Shown: positions 1 to 10,753, counted from the stretch's first letter. The stretch: 64,000 nt of DNA from Epiperipatus broadwayi (GCA_028023455.1 JAQFVV010006545.1:622001-686000); one strand, 5' to 3'. The notes: generated from the letters alone by a model not told the origin. A program made the numbers and translations.

Positions 1-880
1 AACAAAGCCTCTATCATGGGACAGCTCTGCAAAACAAATTTGGGTGCCTTGTCTTCCCACAAACATGTCATATTGGTGATTTCTCCATCTATTATTGGTA
101 TCTTGTTCCTCATTGTATTTTTGGTTCCTTGAGGTGAGGAACTAATCCTCAAGCACCTTTCTAGTTTAGTTTCTGCTTAGTTTTGGATGCATAATTACTG
201 CATCCTGGTTTTGGTGAACCATTTGGGGTACTAGGGAAATTTCTCAATGATTCACCATTATTGAATCTATTCCTCTTGGGTGACCACTATTTGGTGCAAT
301 GATTTGATTGGCTTTTCCTTTCCAGTGTCTGGGATCATTGTTGTTTTTCTCTTACGATAAAATATGGCATTAACGTTTGCCTCATCTTTCCTCCTCTCTG
401 GTGCCCTGATGGATAAATCAGTATTATTCATATCCATACTGTTTAACAATTCAGCAACATGCTCAATATTCCTAGCATTTGCACACATCAGTGATTGCTC
501 TATACATAAAGGTAAATTCCTTTTAATATTTGGATGATTTCTGTTTCCCTAAAACAATATGTGTTAAACATACATAGCTTTGTAACTTGTCACCTAAAAA
601 ACTTTGTGTTTCCCTGGGTGCAAACCTATATTTTTCCTGGAAAAGTTGGTACAAAATGGCTTCCTGTTTATCTCTGTTCCAAAAATTCTTAACCAATAGA
701 GTCTGGTAATCATCAAATGTGGATGAGGTCTGGAATAATGACTCCCACCACATTAAAGCATAACCTTGGAGGTGACTATATGTGATTATAATTTTTTCAC
801 TTTCAGACAAACTTCTATTCACCATGAAATAAAGCTTTAAGCTTCTCAAATGTTCAATTGGAGCTTCATTATTGAAACTT

Positions 881-1175
881 TTAAAAACTTTCAGTTTCAC
901 AAATTGGTTAATAGCATTTATCTGCATGCTGGTTACATGAGTCTTATTCATTTCTTATGTACTTATTTGTGGATTCATGAGGAAATGAATCATCTGGTTG
1001 TGCTTCATCTATATGAAATTAAAAACTTTCAGTTTCACAAACTGGTTAATAGCATTTATCTGCATGCTGATTACATGAGTCTTATTCATTTCTTGGGTAC
1101 TTATTTGTGGATTCATGAGGAGATGATTGACATCAGCTTGATATTCATCTGGTTGTGCTTCATCTATATGAAATT
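881..1175. repeat. Tandem duplication (about 140-157 bp) disrupting the gag-like gene
   Basis: Bases 881-1020 are repeated at 1019-1175 with few differences and a 17-18 base length difference near 990/1130. On the minus strand both copies encode MNKTHV(I/T)SMQINAINQF. The junction shifts the frame, turning a his-ile-asp codon run into a TAG stop at 1009, so this duplication ends the upstream open block. Confidence 0.85.
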
Positions 1176-1939
1176 CATGGATGCCATTCGCTTCAGGCAT
1201 CATATGAGATTGAAAAGTGGATTCTTCATATGGGTCATTTGCTTCTTGTAAATCACTAAAAGCTACTTTCAAATGTGCCACATCATAGTTCCAATCTTCC
1301 CAGTTGTTTTGTATCCTCTTTTCACTTTCTAATTGTGTTTTCATATGAATTGGTATTTTTGAGTTAATTTGGAACTTATCTCTCGATGACTGTTGCTTCA
1401 TCGCTTCATCTAAACTATCGATTCGATTCTGTGTTTCAGTGGTTCTCTCCATAAGTTTTTCTAACATTGTTTTGCCTAACAGAGCATCTGCTTCCATAGA
1501 AAATATATAATGTCCAAGTTGTTGTAAATGATGATTCACAGCTTGCATCATTTTCTCTTGATCCCCATTTTGTGCACTTTGTTTAATCTGGAGTTGGCTT
1601 AATTCCATCTGTATGGCTTCCAAATCTCCTTGAACTTCTTTCTTGTGTTTTTCTTGACCCTGACTCATTTTTTCTTTAGTGGATTCCTGGGCTTGGTGTA
1701 CCTCCTTAATATTTTTATCAGTTTGGATGGTAATGCTTTCTTTAAACCCAGTAAATCACTCTTGACACTGCAAGTTCACTACATCTATATTTTTTTCTCA
1801 CTCTTCTACATTTCGCTTTAATTCCGTACTACTGTTATGCACTTCATTCATCTCTGAAGATAACTTCTCCATGGCTGTCGAAAATTTCATTTCAATGCCA
1901 CTAATTTTTTCTTAACTTCCTCATTAAATTTGTCAATAT

Positions 1940-2440
1940 CAGCCTTAGTTACCATGTTGCTTATTTCAGCCTTGATTATATTCATCTGATTGCTCATGGT
2001 ATCCATCTGACCATTCATATCAGCCTTGACTATATCTATCTGACCACTCATGCTATCCATTCAACCATTCATCTGACCACTCATGGCATCCATCAGACCA
2101 TTCATGTCAGCCTTGACTATATCTATCTGACCACTCATGCTATCCATCCAACCATTGATCTGGCCACTCATGGCATCCATCTGACCATTCATGTCAGCCT
2201 TGACTATATCTATCTGACCACTTATGCTATCCATCCGACCATTCATCTGACCACACGTGGCATCCATCCAACCATTCATCTCATTCATCTGATCACTCAT
2301 GCTATATATCTGACCACTTATGTTATCTATCTGACCACTCATGTCAGCTTGCATGACATCCATCTGACCACTCATATCACCTTGCATGGCATCCATCTGA
2401 ACATTCATGTCCTTCATCTGACCCAATAATGTTTGAAACA
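1940..2440 (-). repeat. 87-bp coding tandem repeats (29 residues) in gag-like protein
   Basis: The phrase CAGCCTTGACTATATCTATC recurs at 2021, 2108 and 2195, an exact 87-bp period, which is 29 codons on the minus strand. Diverged or shorter units extend on both sides. The encoded unit alternates MDAMSGQMNG and MDSMSGQIDIVKADMNG. It is rich in Met, Gln, Asp and Gly with a heptad-like spacing that suggests a flexible coiled coil. The period is a multiple of three, so copy number could change without breaking the frame. Confidence 0.8.
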
Positions 2441-2729
2441 TCTGCATCATGGCTCCACTCTCTTCTGTAACCTGTGTTAGCCCAATTCCAGGTGATTGAG
2501 CAGATTGTTCATTTGAGTCTTCTTGAATTTGAGATATCATTTGTTTTTCCTCTTGCATTGAGAAAGAATGCTCAGCTCCAACCATTGAACCCCCAGACAC
2601 ATTTATGTCTACTGATCCTACTTTTTCCATATTAGGATCATGTTCAACTTCATTGCCACTAACATCCTTTGGCTTTACATTTAACTCTATATTCATATCT
2701 GATAAATACCTCCCACTTCTGAGAAACAT

Positions 2730-3956
2730 ACAAAATAAATTAATACTTTTCTTTAAAATATCTACTCTATGGCAAAATTATTTCTTTTTATATAATATTC
2801 TATAATATGTCATAGGATCTCCTACAACTTGTATCATCTCATGTGATTTTGGTTACCTTAAGTATTTTACATATCATTGGTATTAATGCTGGTTTTATAT
2901 ATTTTGCCCTTTATCTGCTTCACTTACCTACTCTTATTAGATTCTTGATCATCTATTTAGTTTTGGCCTCTATTTATCAATTCATACTTTCACTCAGAGT
3001 TATTTGAACTTATTGTGGATTGATTAAATTAATTATACCATTAAGTAGCCACACCATTTAATTCATAGGGTTATATAATATATAGTCTATTTATATAATA
3101 TATAGTCTATTAAGTGATTAACTAAAATATGATGTATCAGGTTATACTGAAATTATGGACAATTTCTCATAAATTCAATTTATGTCACACTAAAAATATA
3201 CAGTAAAATAAGATAGACTTAACTCTTTAAAGCTCAACACATTGTGTATCAAACAGTAATAGACAATAAACTAGAATGAATTTAAAAATTGGCTATTATG
3301 AATGTGATGTGATAATCAACTTTCATTAAGTCTATATATGCTGGTGTACCTATTATTCAGACTTCACTGTTGATGGTGTCAAAAATGTAACAGTATGTAG
3401 TTTGTATCTGTGTTGAACTTAAATTTTTGGGCCCAAAATATTGGGCACCAAAATATGTAATGGACCATAAAATACTATCAACAGTCCTTTAAGAATGAGT
3501 TATATATTTAGGTTATATACTCATTCATACCTCTAAAGATCTGACAGATACTGACAGCCAAAAGAATGATTAGCATTTCACAATTTTGAGTTAGATAAAA
3601 GAATTCAATCACTGCTCCTAGAGTATACAATGTTCCATGAACACTCAGATGATCATCACATTTCAGTCTTTCTAAGCCACTACAACCCATACTAGTTTTC
3701 TGCAAACACTATTGCACTGCCCTGCTTACATCCAAATCTTAGGGGCTATTATTATAAAATATTGTCTTGCTCATCTTTGGGAGTCTTAGAGACAAATATT
3801 ATACATATATCAAAAAGAACTATACCTTACTCTTTCTGGAGTCTTAAAGGTAAAATCATGGCAGGACTACTGTTAACTGCTTCATGATAAATAGTAACTA
3901 ACATGATAATTTTAGTTGGAGCAGTGAATGAGATCAATCAGTCACAAGTGACATGA
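2730..3956. other. AT-rich stretch between two LTR-element sequences
   Basis: No coding sequence is recognised. It should contain the 5' end of the minus-strand gag element, but no second copy exists in the window to define an LTR. The segment around 3449-3475 (CAAAATATGTAATGGACC and following) resembles 13043-13069 on the far side of the LTR element, a hint of an older dispersed repeat. An imperfect duplication of TTATATAATATATAGTCTAT lies near 3071-3110. Confidence 0.4.
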
Positions 3957-3960
3957 ATAC
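3957..3960. repeat. Left target-site duplication ATAC of the LTR element
   Basis: ATAC directly precedes the TG of the 5' LTR and recurs at 12922-12925 directly after the CA of the 3' LTR. If the LTR is taken to end one base earlier, the duplication would be AATAC (5 bp). Either size fits LTR-retrotransposon integration. Confidence 0.75.
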
Positions 3961-4441
3961 TGAAGCAGTCGGATCTGAGTTCGATCCTAGCTTCATGACC
4001 TCTAGCCATAAGCCCACTTCAAATCCTAGTACTAACCTTAAATTTCTGATGCAATGGGGCTTTATACATTCAATCCACGCTAATTTCCATAAATAATAAC
4101 TTATTTCATAAATGTGTATTAAAATAACTAGTTTCAGATTTAAATTGATTAATTTTATTAATAAATTTATGATAGAATTATTCATGAATTTATATGTATT
4201 TTAATTGCATGGATTGTGCATATATATTTGTAAATATTTAAATATATATAATTGTTTGAAAGTTTCATTGCGTCGGGAATGTTTGATTTTATTTTTAAAT
4301 AATTTGTTAAAGTTTTATTGATTAAAAGCTACATACTTTCAATAAGCTTTCAGATTTTCCCTTTCCAAAAACAACAGTTAAAGTTTTATTAATTAAAAAA
4401 AAGATAAGGATTTCCTAATTAAAATAATTTTCTGATTTTAA

Positions 4442-4471
4442 GAATTCATTTTCTAATTAGAAAATGAATTC
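4442..4471. repeat. 30-bp perfect palindrome inside the LTR
   Basis: GAATTCATTTTCTAA is followed at once by its reverse complement. The same 30 bases are unchanged in the 3' LTR at 10754-10783, although the LTRs differ at a few percent of sites. It could be a dimeric protein-binding site or an RNA hairpin; the function is unknown. Confidence 0.85.
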
Positions 4472-5199
4472 AAGTTAATGAGTTTGAAAGCCTTATCGAA
4501 GGAATGTATCTAAAAACAACCAGTAAATCTAAAAACATTGATAATGAAAAAAGCGCTAGCCTGAAGGCATCAGAGGACAGATATATAGCTCTGAAAAGTT
4601 TGGAGAGAGAAGCCACCTTTGTTGTAGAGAAGGGCAGTAAACTATATGCATTTTAAATCATGAATTTAAATAGTGTTTCAATTATGGTGAAGGGCTAGAA
4701 CATCAGGAATCTGGCTACGGTTCCTGAAGCCCTTAGAGAATGTTCAATGAAGCTGCTAAATTCTTTCCAGACAAATCATGCTGCTAAAATGATGAAAAGC
4801 CACTAAAATGCTGTTCCAGTAATCGACTAAATGCTTGCCTACATTTTTTTACCAACTCGGATGTGTAACCTAAGGATCCAGCCAGGAAGAAAGGGGTAAT
4901 ATATATTTTTATAATGAACCTTAAATGTTCTGGCCAGTTCCGAACTTTACTTTACACTCTCTTTAAGAGCACTTCTCATTTATAATGTAATAATCTTTGT
5001 AAAACTCTTTTATTTATGCTTTTTAAATTAGTAATTCTCTAAATCTCTAGTCTTTAAATTTAACTTTCTTTCATTACTATGGTGGTTCATTTACTATATT
5101 ATATATATATATTTATAATGGCGGTTCATTTACTATATTAAATATATATTTATCATGTGATTTATTAATGTCATTTATTTTTAATTATATGCCAATAAT

Positions 5200-5320
5200 C
5201 TTTCGACTCGATGATCTCCTTTGTTTCCTTTTCCTTGTGCAAATAATAATATATTAATTCTAATAGTAATTCTCACCATTAGAACTAGATTTGCCATTCT
5301 ATCAATTATCGAGTCGAAAG
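5200..5320. repeat. Inverted pair CTTTCGACTCGAT / ATCGAGTCGAAAG in the LTR
   Basis: A 13-bp sequence at 5200-5212 is the exact reverse complement of 5308-5320, separated by about 95 bases. In the 3' LTR the left arm has one change (CTTTCGACTCAAT). It could form a stem in LTR RNA or mark the ends of an old small insertion. AATAAT and ATTATT outside the arms extend the symmetry. Confidence 0.6.
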
Positions 5321-6654
5321 AAATTATTAAATGTGTGTTATTTTTATAAGTGGCTAATAATAAATTATTAGCTCCATTTTCAACCTATGCCCCAGCTATT
5401 TTTTGTATTCACCAATATGTATTTATTCATATATAATCTTAAAATGTTTTTATTGCAAAAGGGCCAATAAAGGATCAAATATATTCTAATTCAACTTTGT
5501 TATTTTCGATTAAGATTCAGGAAGGGCACGATGATTGGGGCATAATTAATATGATTTACAAATACTTTAAAATAGTTTTACTTAAAAACTCATTTGACTT
5601 TAATTCATTTGATCAAGTCATCATGTAGAGCATTCTATAATTGGGTTTTAGTTCTCAAACAGTGACTAGTACGTCATCATCTTCAATGTTGCTGATGTAG
5701 GGCAATCTTCCGCTCCGTTAGGATGGTCGGTGATCATATTTCTGTTATTTTAAATTATCAAGAAAGAAAGCACTTCCTCTCCTGTTCATATTAGTCAAAG
5801 GGCATAAGATGTGTCAGACGCAAGCCGCCATAGGACTTCAATTATCGACTAGCTATCGTCTTTCAATTTCATTTTTTAGCTCATAATTTGTCAGCACAGT
5901 TGCCTCTCTGTTCCGGTAAAGCCTGTTCTGATGCTCATAATTCATGATGAAGTGATTTCAATTAAAGTCGAACAAATTTTCAGTCATATTTAATTACATA
6001 ATTTTTCCAATAAATATTAAAGTTATGCACTAAATACGTATCTTGCTCTTCGTGAAAGGATTTGCGAATGTGAAAATAAATATCACATTCTTTTGTATAA
6101 AATTAGAGTAATAAATTCCTTTACTAATGAATACCTTTATCTGCCTTTTATTCCATGTTGGAGGCATAGACATAGACTTTCAAATATTGCATAATATTTT
6201 TGGCATATAATAAGGACCGCCACTCGTATTATAATTATAAACTTTATTTAAGGACTATAATTAATTAATTTAATCTTTATTTAAAATTCAAACAAAACAA
6301 ATTATTATTATTAAATATTTTCTAAACACACTTGGTTTTTTAGTTCTCAATTCTTTTATAATCATTTTAATGTTAATGCTCGCTGTCTGTGTTGGCAACC
6401 CAAACATATACACATGATTCAATTTACAATTATCTTTAGTCTGTTTATTATCCAATATTAATGTCAGTTCAAGGGTCTCTAATCCTCACCAACCATTAAG
6501 CTAGTTTCTTGGTGCATAGCACTGTGCCATCGATTTAGATTTCTATTAATCTGAGCTGTTGAGTTGGGTTTGAATTCAGTCTTGGTTCAGCTGAGTTTGG
6601 ATCTGACTTGCAGTTTAGGTGGTGCGTTTTTTGACTGGTACATAGTTATGTTTT

Positions 6655-6672
6655 TGGCTGCCCAACCATTGT
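6655..6672 (+). promoter_or_regulatory. Weak candidate primer-binding site
   Basis: TGGCTGCCCAACCATTGT starts 12 bases after the 5' LTR end. TGG is the expected first triplet for pairing with a tRNA 3' CCA. The 12-base offset is larger than usual and I could not match the rest to a named tRNA, so this is only a candidate. Confidence 0.22.
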
Positions 6673-7226
6673 GGCTTCGATTTAATTAACCCCACACAAA
6701 CCCTGGAAATAGTAATTATGATCTTAGTTACTCAGTCAATTAAGATATCAATAAATTAAATGTTTCTGTAGAGTGATATTTCAAAAAGTGTTATATATAT
6801 TTAAGAGAAAAGTTATGTGGTTTATAATGCGTAACTGAGATGATTTACAATTAAATGTTTTCAAGATTATTTCTGTAAATGTTGTGTCAGTAAAAGATTC
6901 ATTAGTCAGAATAATTATTTAAAGAAAAGTAATAAGAGAGAATATATATATATATATAAATTATTTATACGTGTGCTATATCAGTATATATATTATATGT
7001 TTGTTTATGCGCATTCATGACATAAGAAAATTATCATTAGAAAAGTATTAAGAGTCTATAGATTAAAGCAGGGGGTAAAATAAATGAAATATTTTTCTGT
7101 GTCAAAATTAATTATTTTATCTCAGTCTTATAATTTAAAATATCCAATATGATATCATGTTAAAAGTTGTAAATTTTAAAGTATTGCTTGCTACCACTTA
7201 TATTAAATGTTCACTCCGTATTCTTA

Positions 7227-7400
7227 GTAACCTCAAACCAGGCGAAGACCTTCAAACTGGGAATTATCTGTCAAGCGGTCCGATGCAGTGTGACATTATG
7301 CTTTAATGACAATAATTTCTAGAGTAACCTCAAAGCAGGTGAAGACCTTTTGTGTACAACAAGCAGCCAGATGCAGTTGACAAAATGCTTAAATGGTTTA
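7227..7400. repeat. Diverged tandem duplication (about 95-bp unit) in the leader
   Basis: AGTAACCTCAAACCAGGCGA near 7226 recurs as AGTAACCTCAAAGCAGGTGA near 7323, and GTCCGATGCAGTGTGAC recurs as GCCAGATGCAGTTGAC. The order of shared blocks is the same. This part of the leader is less AT-rich than its surroundings, so it may carry a conserved RNA element. Confidence 0.55.
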
Positions 7401-8272
7401 CACGCTTTTATGCTAGCAAGATTAAAAATGATATCAACAAATAAAAGTTCTTATGTAATATTTATTTTGACTTTTTTTTCTTTGTGTTCCTATATTTAAA
7501 CTCATGTCAGGAATGTGTCAGTTGTTATTAAATAATAAATACTCATCATCAATAAAATTGTTCTATCAAAAATTAAGTCAGTCATATGTAGTTTGGGGGT
7601 CAGTGGGTTATTTCACAGGCCCTATTGATCTCATTTTGCTCACAGGTGCCCATATAAATAAATTTGTCAGCAATTTTGATTGTCAGCACAGTAGTGGGAC
7701 AGTTGTCTAAATAATGAAAACCAAATGTGTCCAATACAATTACTTGTACTACCTGCTAATATATATATATATATATGAATGTTTGTATATCACTAATTAT
7801 TTGTATAGTTTCCTTTTTCAGACATGGGAGAACAGTTGAACAGAGGGAAAGTGAGTAATGTTTGTTTCTTATCTTTAATAGTTTTTAATAAATAAAATAG
7901 TCTCATTCAAAAAAAATTATAGAAAGAGCTAACCAAGAAAACGTAGGCAAACTAAAACTAAGCTAAAAAAAGGCAGATGACATAGATTGAGGAAATACTA
8001 TGCAGCAGCTAATGAAGATAGGGACAATGGGACCAGTAGTCAGAGACCTAATTAAATGTACTGAAGGAAAAAAATTATTATTTAAGTATACAGAGTGCCA
8101 TAAGTTTGATTCACATTGTTTATTATACTATTTATTCACTTTCAAAGATGGAAGAACAATTAGATTAAGGATTGACTGGTGATAGTGATGCGCCTTCAAC
8201 CACCTCCAGTGAATGAGATATCACTTTTAAAATCATATCAATAGGAAAAAGTGCAACCATCAAAGCAGAAAG

Positions 8273-8605
8273 ATGGCTAAAGATGATCACAACAATCGAG
8301 AGACTTTTCATATGATCCTCAGAGAAATGAGAGAAGACAGGAAGTTAATGCTGATGATGATGGAAAGGATTTTAAAGCTTGAGGAAACGCGAGGCACCCA
8401 AACCAACCCAGATATTGTAAAGCATTATAGAGCAATAGACACTTACATGGCTCCTAGAAGACATGAAGATGATCAGACCACACCAAAAGAAGTTGTGGAT
8501 AGTAAAGAAGATGACAATGGAGAATATGAGTCAAACCAAAAAATGGTTGCAGAAACTGATTTAAATACAGACAGGGAAAAAGATGTTCAGACATTAGTAA
8601 AATAA
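8273..8605 (+). CDS. Gag-like protein, N-terminal open frame
   Basis: Encodes 110 residues starting MAKDDHNNRETF. The first 45 residues form a Met/Arg/Glu-rich amphipathic helix (RKLMLMMMERILKLEE), a likely coiled coil. The rest is acidic, Lys/Glu/Asp-rich and low in hydrophobics. It ends at TAA 8603-8605. The next gag block (8620-9129) lies in the -1 frame, and that frame is open upstream from 8560, so the two frames overlap by about 43 bases. Either a single-base change in an A-rich run (around 8577-8581) broke one gag gene, or the two are linked by -1 shifting. No good slippery heptamer sits in the zero frame, so an indel is more likely. Inferred role: the matrix-like, self-associating part of gag. 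Confidence 0.6.
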   Translation: MAKDDHNNRETFHMILREMREDRKLMLMMMERILKLEETRGTQTNPDIVKHYRAIDTYMAPRRHEDDQTTPKEVVDSKEDDNGEYESNQKMVAETDLNTDREKDVQTLVK

Positions 8606-8619
8606 AACAAAAAATAGAA

Positions 8620-9129
8620 ATGGAACAGACCCTACACCCCAAAATAAGTCTAAGGAATTTGCAGAGACCATCCCTTATATCTTCTGTAGAAATTCAAATT
8701 TTTAGGGGTAACTCAGAAAAAAAGCCCATAGATCATCTAGACAGCATTAAAGAATTTTTCTGTCTGCACTCTGTAGCAGAAAAGATTATCCTAGCCAACC
8801 ACTACTTAAGAGAAGCTGCCAAGGCATGGTGGAAGCTATTAAAATACCCACCTACCATGATCCAATGGTATGAAAAGGCCATTTTAAAAAAATATTGGAG
8901 TAACGAAATGCAGGAGGGTATTTTGCATAGACTGAACACTCAGAAGTATCAAGAAAACTGCAGACAGGGGTACACAGCCTACATCATCCAGCAAGTGACC
9001 ACATTCAAATCCCTCACAGCCTTCAAATACGAGGACCAGCACATCATCTGTATGATCAGACATCATTTAGCCCCATGGATCCAAAGAATCATGCTTGGGA
9101 TGTGCCCTATGTCAATAGAAAAGACCTAA
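8620..9129 (+). CDS. Gag-like protein, core (retrotransposon gag domain)
   Basis: Encodes 169 residues from a Met at 8620; the frame is open further upstream, so this ATG may be internal. Residues 25-110 carry the retrotransposon-gag pattern: a short FRGN loop, then HLDSIKEFF, AEKIILANHYL, KAWWKLL, and YWSNEMQEGILHRL. This aligns by eye with the minus-strand gag at 523-951 (HLRSLKLYF, EKIIITYSHL, MWWESL, FWNRDKQEAILYQL). It is known of the family that this region forms the capsid-like assembly fold. No CCHC zinc knuckle follows. The frame ends at TAA 9127-9129, but coding continues in another frame to 9335. It is the only recognisable protein of the LTR element. Confidence 0.75.
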   Translation: MEQTLHPKISLRNLQRPSLISSVEIQIFRGNSEKKPIDHLDSIKEFFCLHSVAEKIILANHYLREAAKAWWKLLKYPPTMIQWYEKAILKKYWSNEMQEGILHRLNTQKYQENCRQGYTAYIIQQVTTFKSLTAFKYEDQHIICMIRHHLAPWIQRIMLGMCPMSIEKT

Positions 9130-9335
9130 GACTTTTTGATTTCAATAGACTATGGGAACTTGACACCAACCAGAAAAGACCAAGACTACAACCATTATCA
9201 AAAGTTAATACCATATGTGCCACCTGATCCAGGGAAACAATAAGACAAACATTAAATGACAGATTTATATACAGACGACCGACTGACACAACCATAGGGA
9301 AAATGAGACTTGATTATCGGACCGATTTATTATAA
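9123..9335 (+). pseudogene. Frameshifted C-terminal part of the gag-like protein
   Basis: From 9123 the third frame reads DLRLFDFNRLWELDTNQKRP and on, then meets one TGA where a Trp codon (TGG) would fit. It continues through RETIRQTLNDRFIYRRPTD to a TAA at 9333-9335. It overlaps the end of the core ORF and is basic, as gag C-termini often are. I infer that it was once joined to the core by a single frame. Confidence 0.5.
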
Positions 9336-9522
9336 GCTAGATAATATTTAAAAGAAAATGATTGCAGTGAGACATGTATAATTTTTCAGTTTGTACAGAT
9401 GATATTATTCACACTCATGCTGTTCTCCCAGAGTCTAACAACCAGTCAAGTACACTTATGCAAATGTATCATGCATAAGTAAAGAGATTTTTTTTCATTG
9501 TTTTTTTTAAGTGAAAAAAAAA
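9336..9522 (+). other. Internal 3' end of the LTR element
   Basis: Short AT-rich stretch from the gag end to the 3' LTR, with no room for a pol gene. It ends in a T-rich run and then the polypurine tract. Confidence 0.5.
9513..9522 (+). promoter_or_regulatory. Polypurine tract next to the 3' LTR
   Basis: GAAAAAAAAA lies directly before the TG of the 3' LTR. In LTR retrotransposons such a tract primes plus-strand DNA synthesis, and its position supports the 9523 boundary and the plus orientation. Confidence 0.7.
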
Positions 9523-9723
9523 TGAAGCAGTCAGATCTGAGTTCAATCCTAGTTTCGAGACCTCTAGCCATAAGCCCACTTCAAACCCTAGTACTAACCT
9601 TAAATTTCTGATGCAATTGGGCTTTATACATTCAATCCACACTAATTTCCATAAAGAATAACTTATTTCATAAATGTGTATTCAAATAACTAGTTTCATA
9701 TTTAAATTGATTAATTTTATTAA

Positions 9724-10469
9724 CCTTTTAACCGCTAATTATATTACTGGTTGTATGAGGTAAAAATCAAATCTTTTAATTGGCCAACTCACAAACTGAA
9801 GACAAAGCCTATTGTTAAAACATATTCGCCTATAATATTAAATTCAACTCAGATACGTTTATAAAAAGTATATTACTAACTTTTCAGGATATGAAGAGAA
9901 TGAAAGTTCTTTCAAAAATAAATTGCTATTTATCTATTCTAAAATATTCAATTTCGGCAACATAAAAGCTATAATATAAACAAAAAGGTCGACTTTTACG
10001 TTATAGAAAAGTAAATATTTCTTTTTACTAAATCTTCAATATTTTTACAAAAATCTTCAATATTTTTCGAAAATAATTTTGTTTTTTTAGTATTCTCTCT
10101 GAAAATAATTTTAATTTCTCAAAATATACTTTTATAATACTTTAAAATCATATTCGAAATGAAAATCTCAGCGTTTTTCTTTATTTTCTTTGATCAGGCA
10201 GTTTCTTTGTTCTTTCCAGCCAATCAGAATGTCTTTTTCGGCTGAGAGCATGCTAAGAACCAATCACAAGTAATGTTCTTTCTTTGTTTAGGTTTAAATG
10301 CGTTTTTTTTTATTTTTTACTTGTAAAATAATTTGGAAGAGGGCACCATCTTACAGAACTTTTAAAAACCTATTCAATACCTGTTTAACGAATATTTTAG
10401 CATAAGAACTGGCAGAGTTAGAGTGACGTCAGATGTCTATGAGGAGCCTCGTAACAGGTGGGAAAAGAG
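9724..10469. mobile_element. piggyBac-type MITE (746 bp) in the 3' LTR
   Basis: The 5' LTR reads ...TTTTATTAATAAATTTATG at the site (about 4143-4160). The 3' LTR has the same sequence split at TTAA, with TTAA at 9720-9723 and again at 10470-10473. The insert begins CCTTTTAACCGC and ends GGTGGGAAAAGAG, so with TTAA the ends read TTAACC.TTTTAACCG and, in reverse complement, TTAACTCTTTTCCCACC, an imperfect terminal inverted repeat. The TTAA target is the hallmark of piggyBac-superfamily transposases. There is no ORF, so it would have been moved in trans. It also contains CCAATCA motifs (10220-10265) and TGACGTCA-like bases (near 10423). Confidence 0.85.
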
Positions 10470-10753
10470 TTAATAAATTCATGATAGAATTATTCATGAA
10501 TTTATATGTATTATAACTGCGTGGATTGTGCATATATATTTGTAAATATTTAAATATATATAATTGTTTGAAAGTTTTATTGCGTTGGGAATGTTTGATT
10601 TTATTTTTAAATAATTTGTTAAAGTTTTAATGATTAAAAGCTACATTCTTTCGATAAGCTTTCAGATTTTCCCTTTTCAAAAACAACAGTTAAAGTTTTA
10701 TTAATTAAAAAAAAGATAAGGATTTCCTAATTAAAATCATTTTCTGATTTTAA

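Larger units (their letters stand above)
1..2729 (-). pseudogene. Decayed gag-like gene of an LTR retrotransposon, cut by the window edge
   Basis: Read on the minus strand, three blocks in different frames make up one gag-like protein. Block 2729-2061 starts at an ATG, has an acidic/Gln-rich N-terminus and then Met/Gln/Asp-rich repeats. Block 1668-1009 is a Gln-rich, probably coiled-coil stretch. Block 951-523 is the gag core, with a hydrophobic helix, the pair WW in ALMWWESL, and the segment NFWNRDKQEAILYQL. Block 488-267 and degenerate reading down to base 1 continue the C-terminus without a visible CCHC knuckle. The core aligns by eye with the gag of the complete element at 8620-9129 (WW, then YW/FW...QE.IL..L). 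Stops and frameshifts, including one made by a tandem duplication at 881-1175, show that it is dead. A structural role in virus-like particle assembly is inferred from the family. No pol domain is visible in the part present. Confidence 0.62.
3961..6642 (+). repeat. 5' LTR (2682 bp)
   Basis: Begins TGAAGCAGTC and ends GGTACA. It matches 9523-12921 along its length except for the 746-bp MITE plus one TTAA in the 3' copy. This copy holds an extra roughly 40-bp duplication near 5090-5150 (a GGCGGTTCATTTACTATATT unit) that is single in the 3' LTR. The length is unusually large for an LTR. It contains a 30-bp perfect palindrome at 4442-4471 and a 13-bp inverted pair at 5200-5212 and 5308-5320. No long ORF is present. 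Transcription start and polyadenylation sites cannot be placed from sequence alone. Confidence 0.88.
6643..8272 (+). other. 5' leader of the gag-only element
   Basis: Non-coding region between the 5' LTR and the gag ATG, 1.63 kb long. No protease, RT or packaging-type gene is recognisable. It holds a diverged duplication near 7227-7400 and an AT repeat near 7760. Two short open stretches (7504-7710 and 8000-8182) have no recognisable motif and are probably chance. A long leader is common in LTR elements and may hold packaging and dimerisation signals, but none can be pinpointed. Confidence 0.5.

Noticed and set aside
850-1251. 133-codon plus-strand frame with an internal duplication
   Set aside because: It is antisense to the gag-like pseudogene, and the duplication is explained by the tandem repeat at 881-1175.
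8570-8602. Programmed -1 frameshift site in gag
   Set aside because: GGGAAAAAG is not placed as X_XXY_YYZ in the zero frame; an indel in the A run is simpler.
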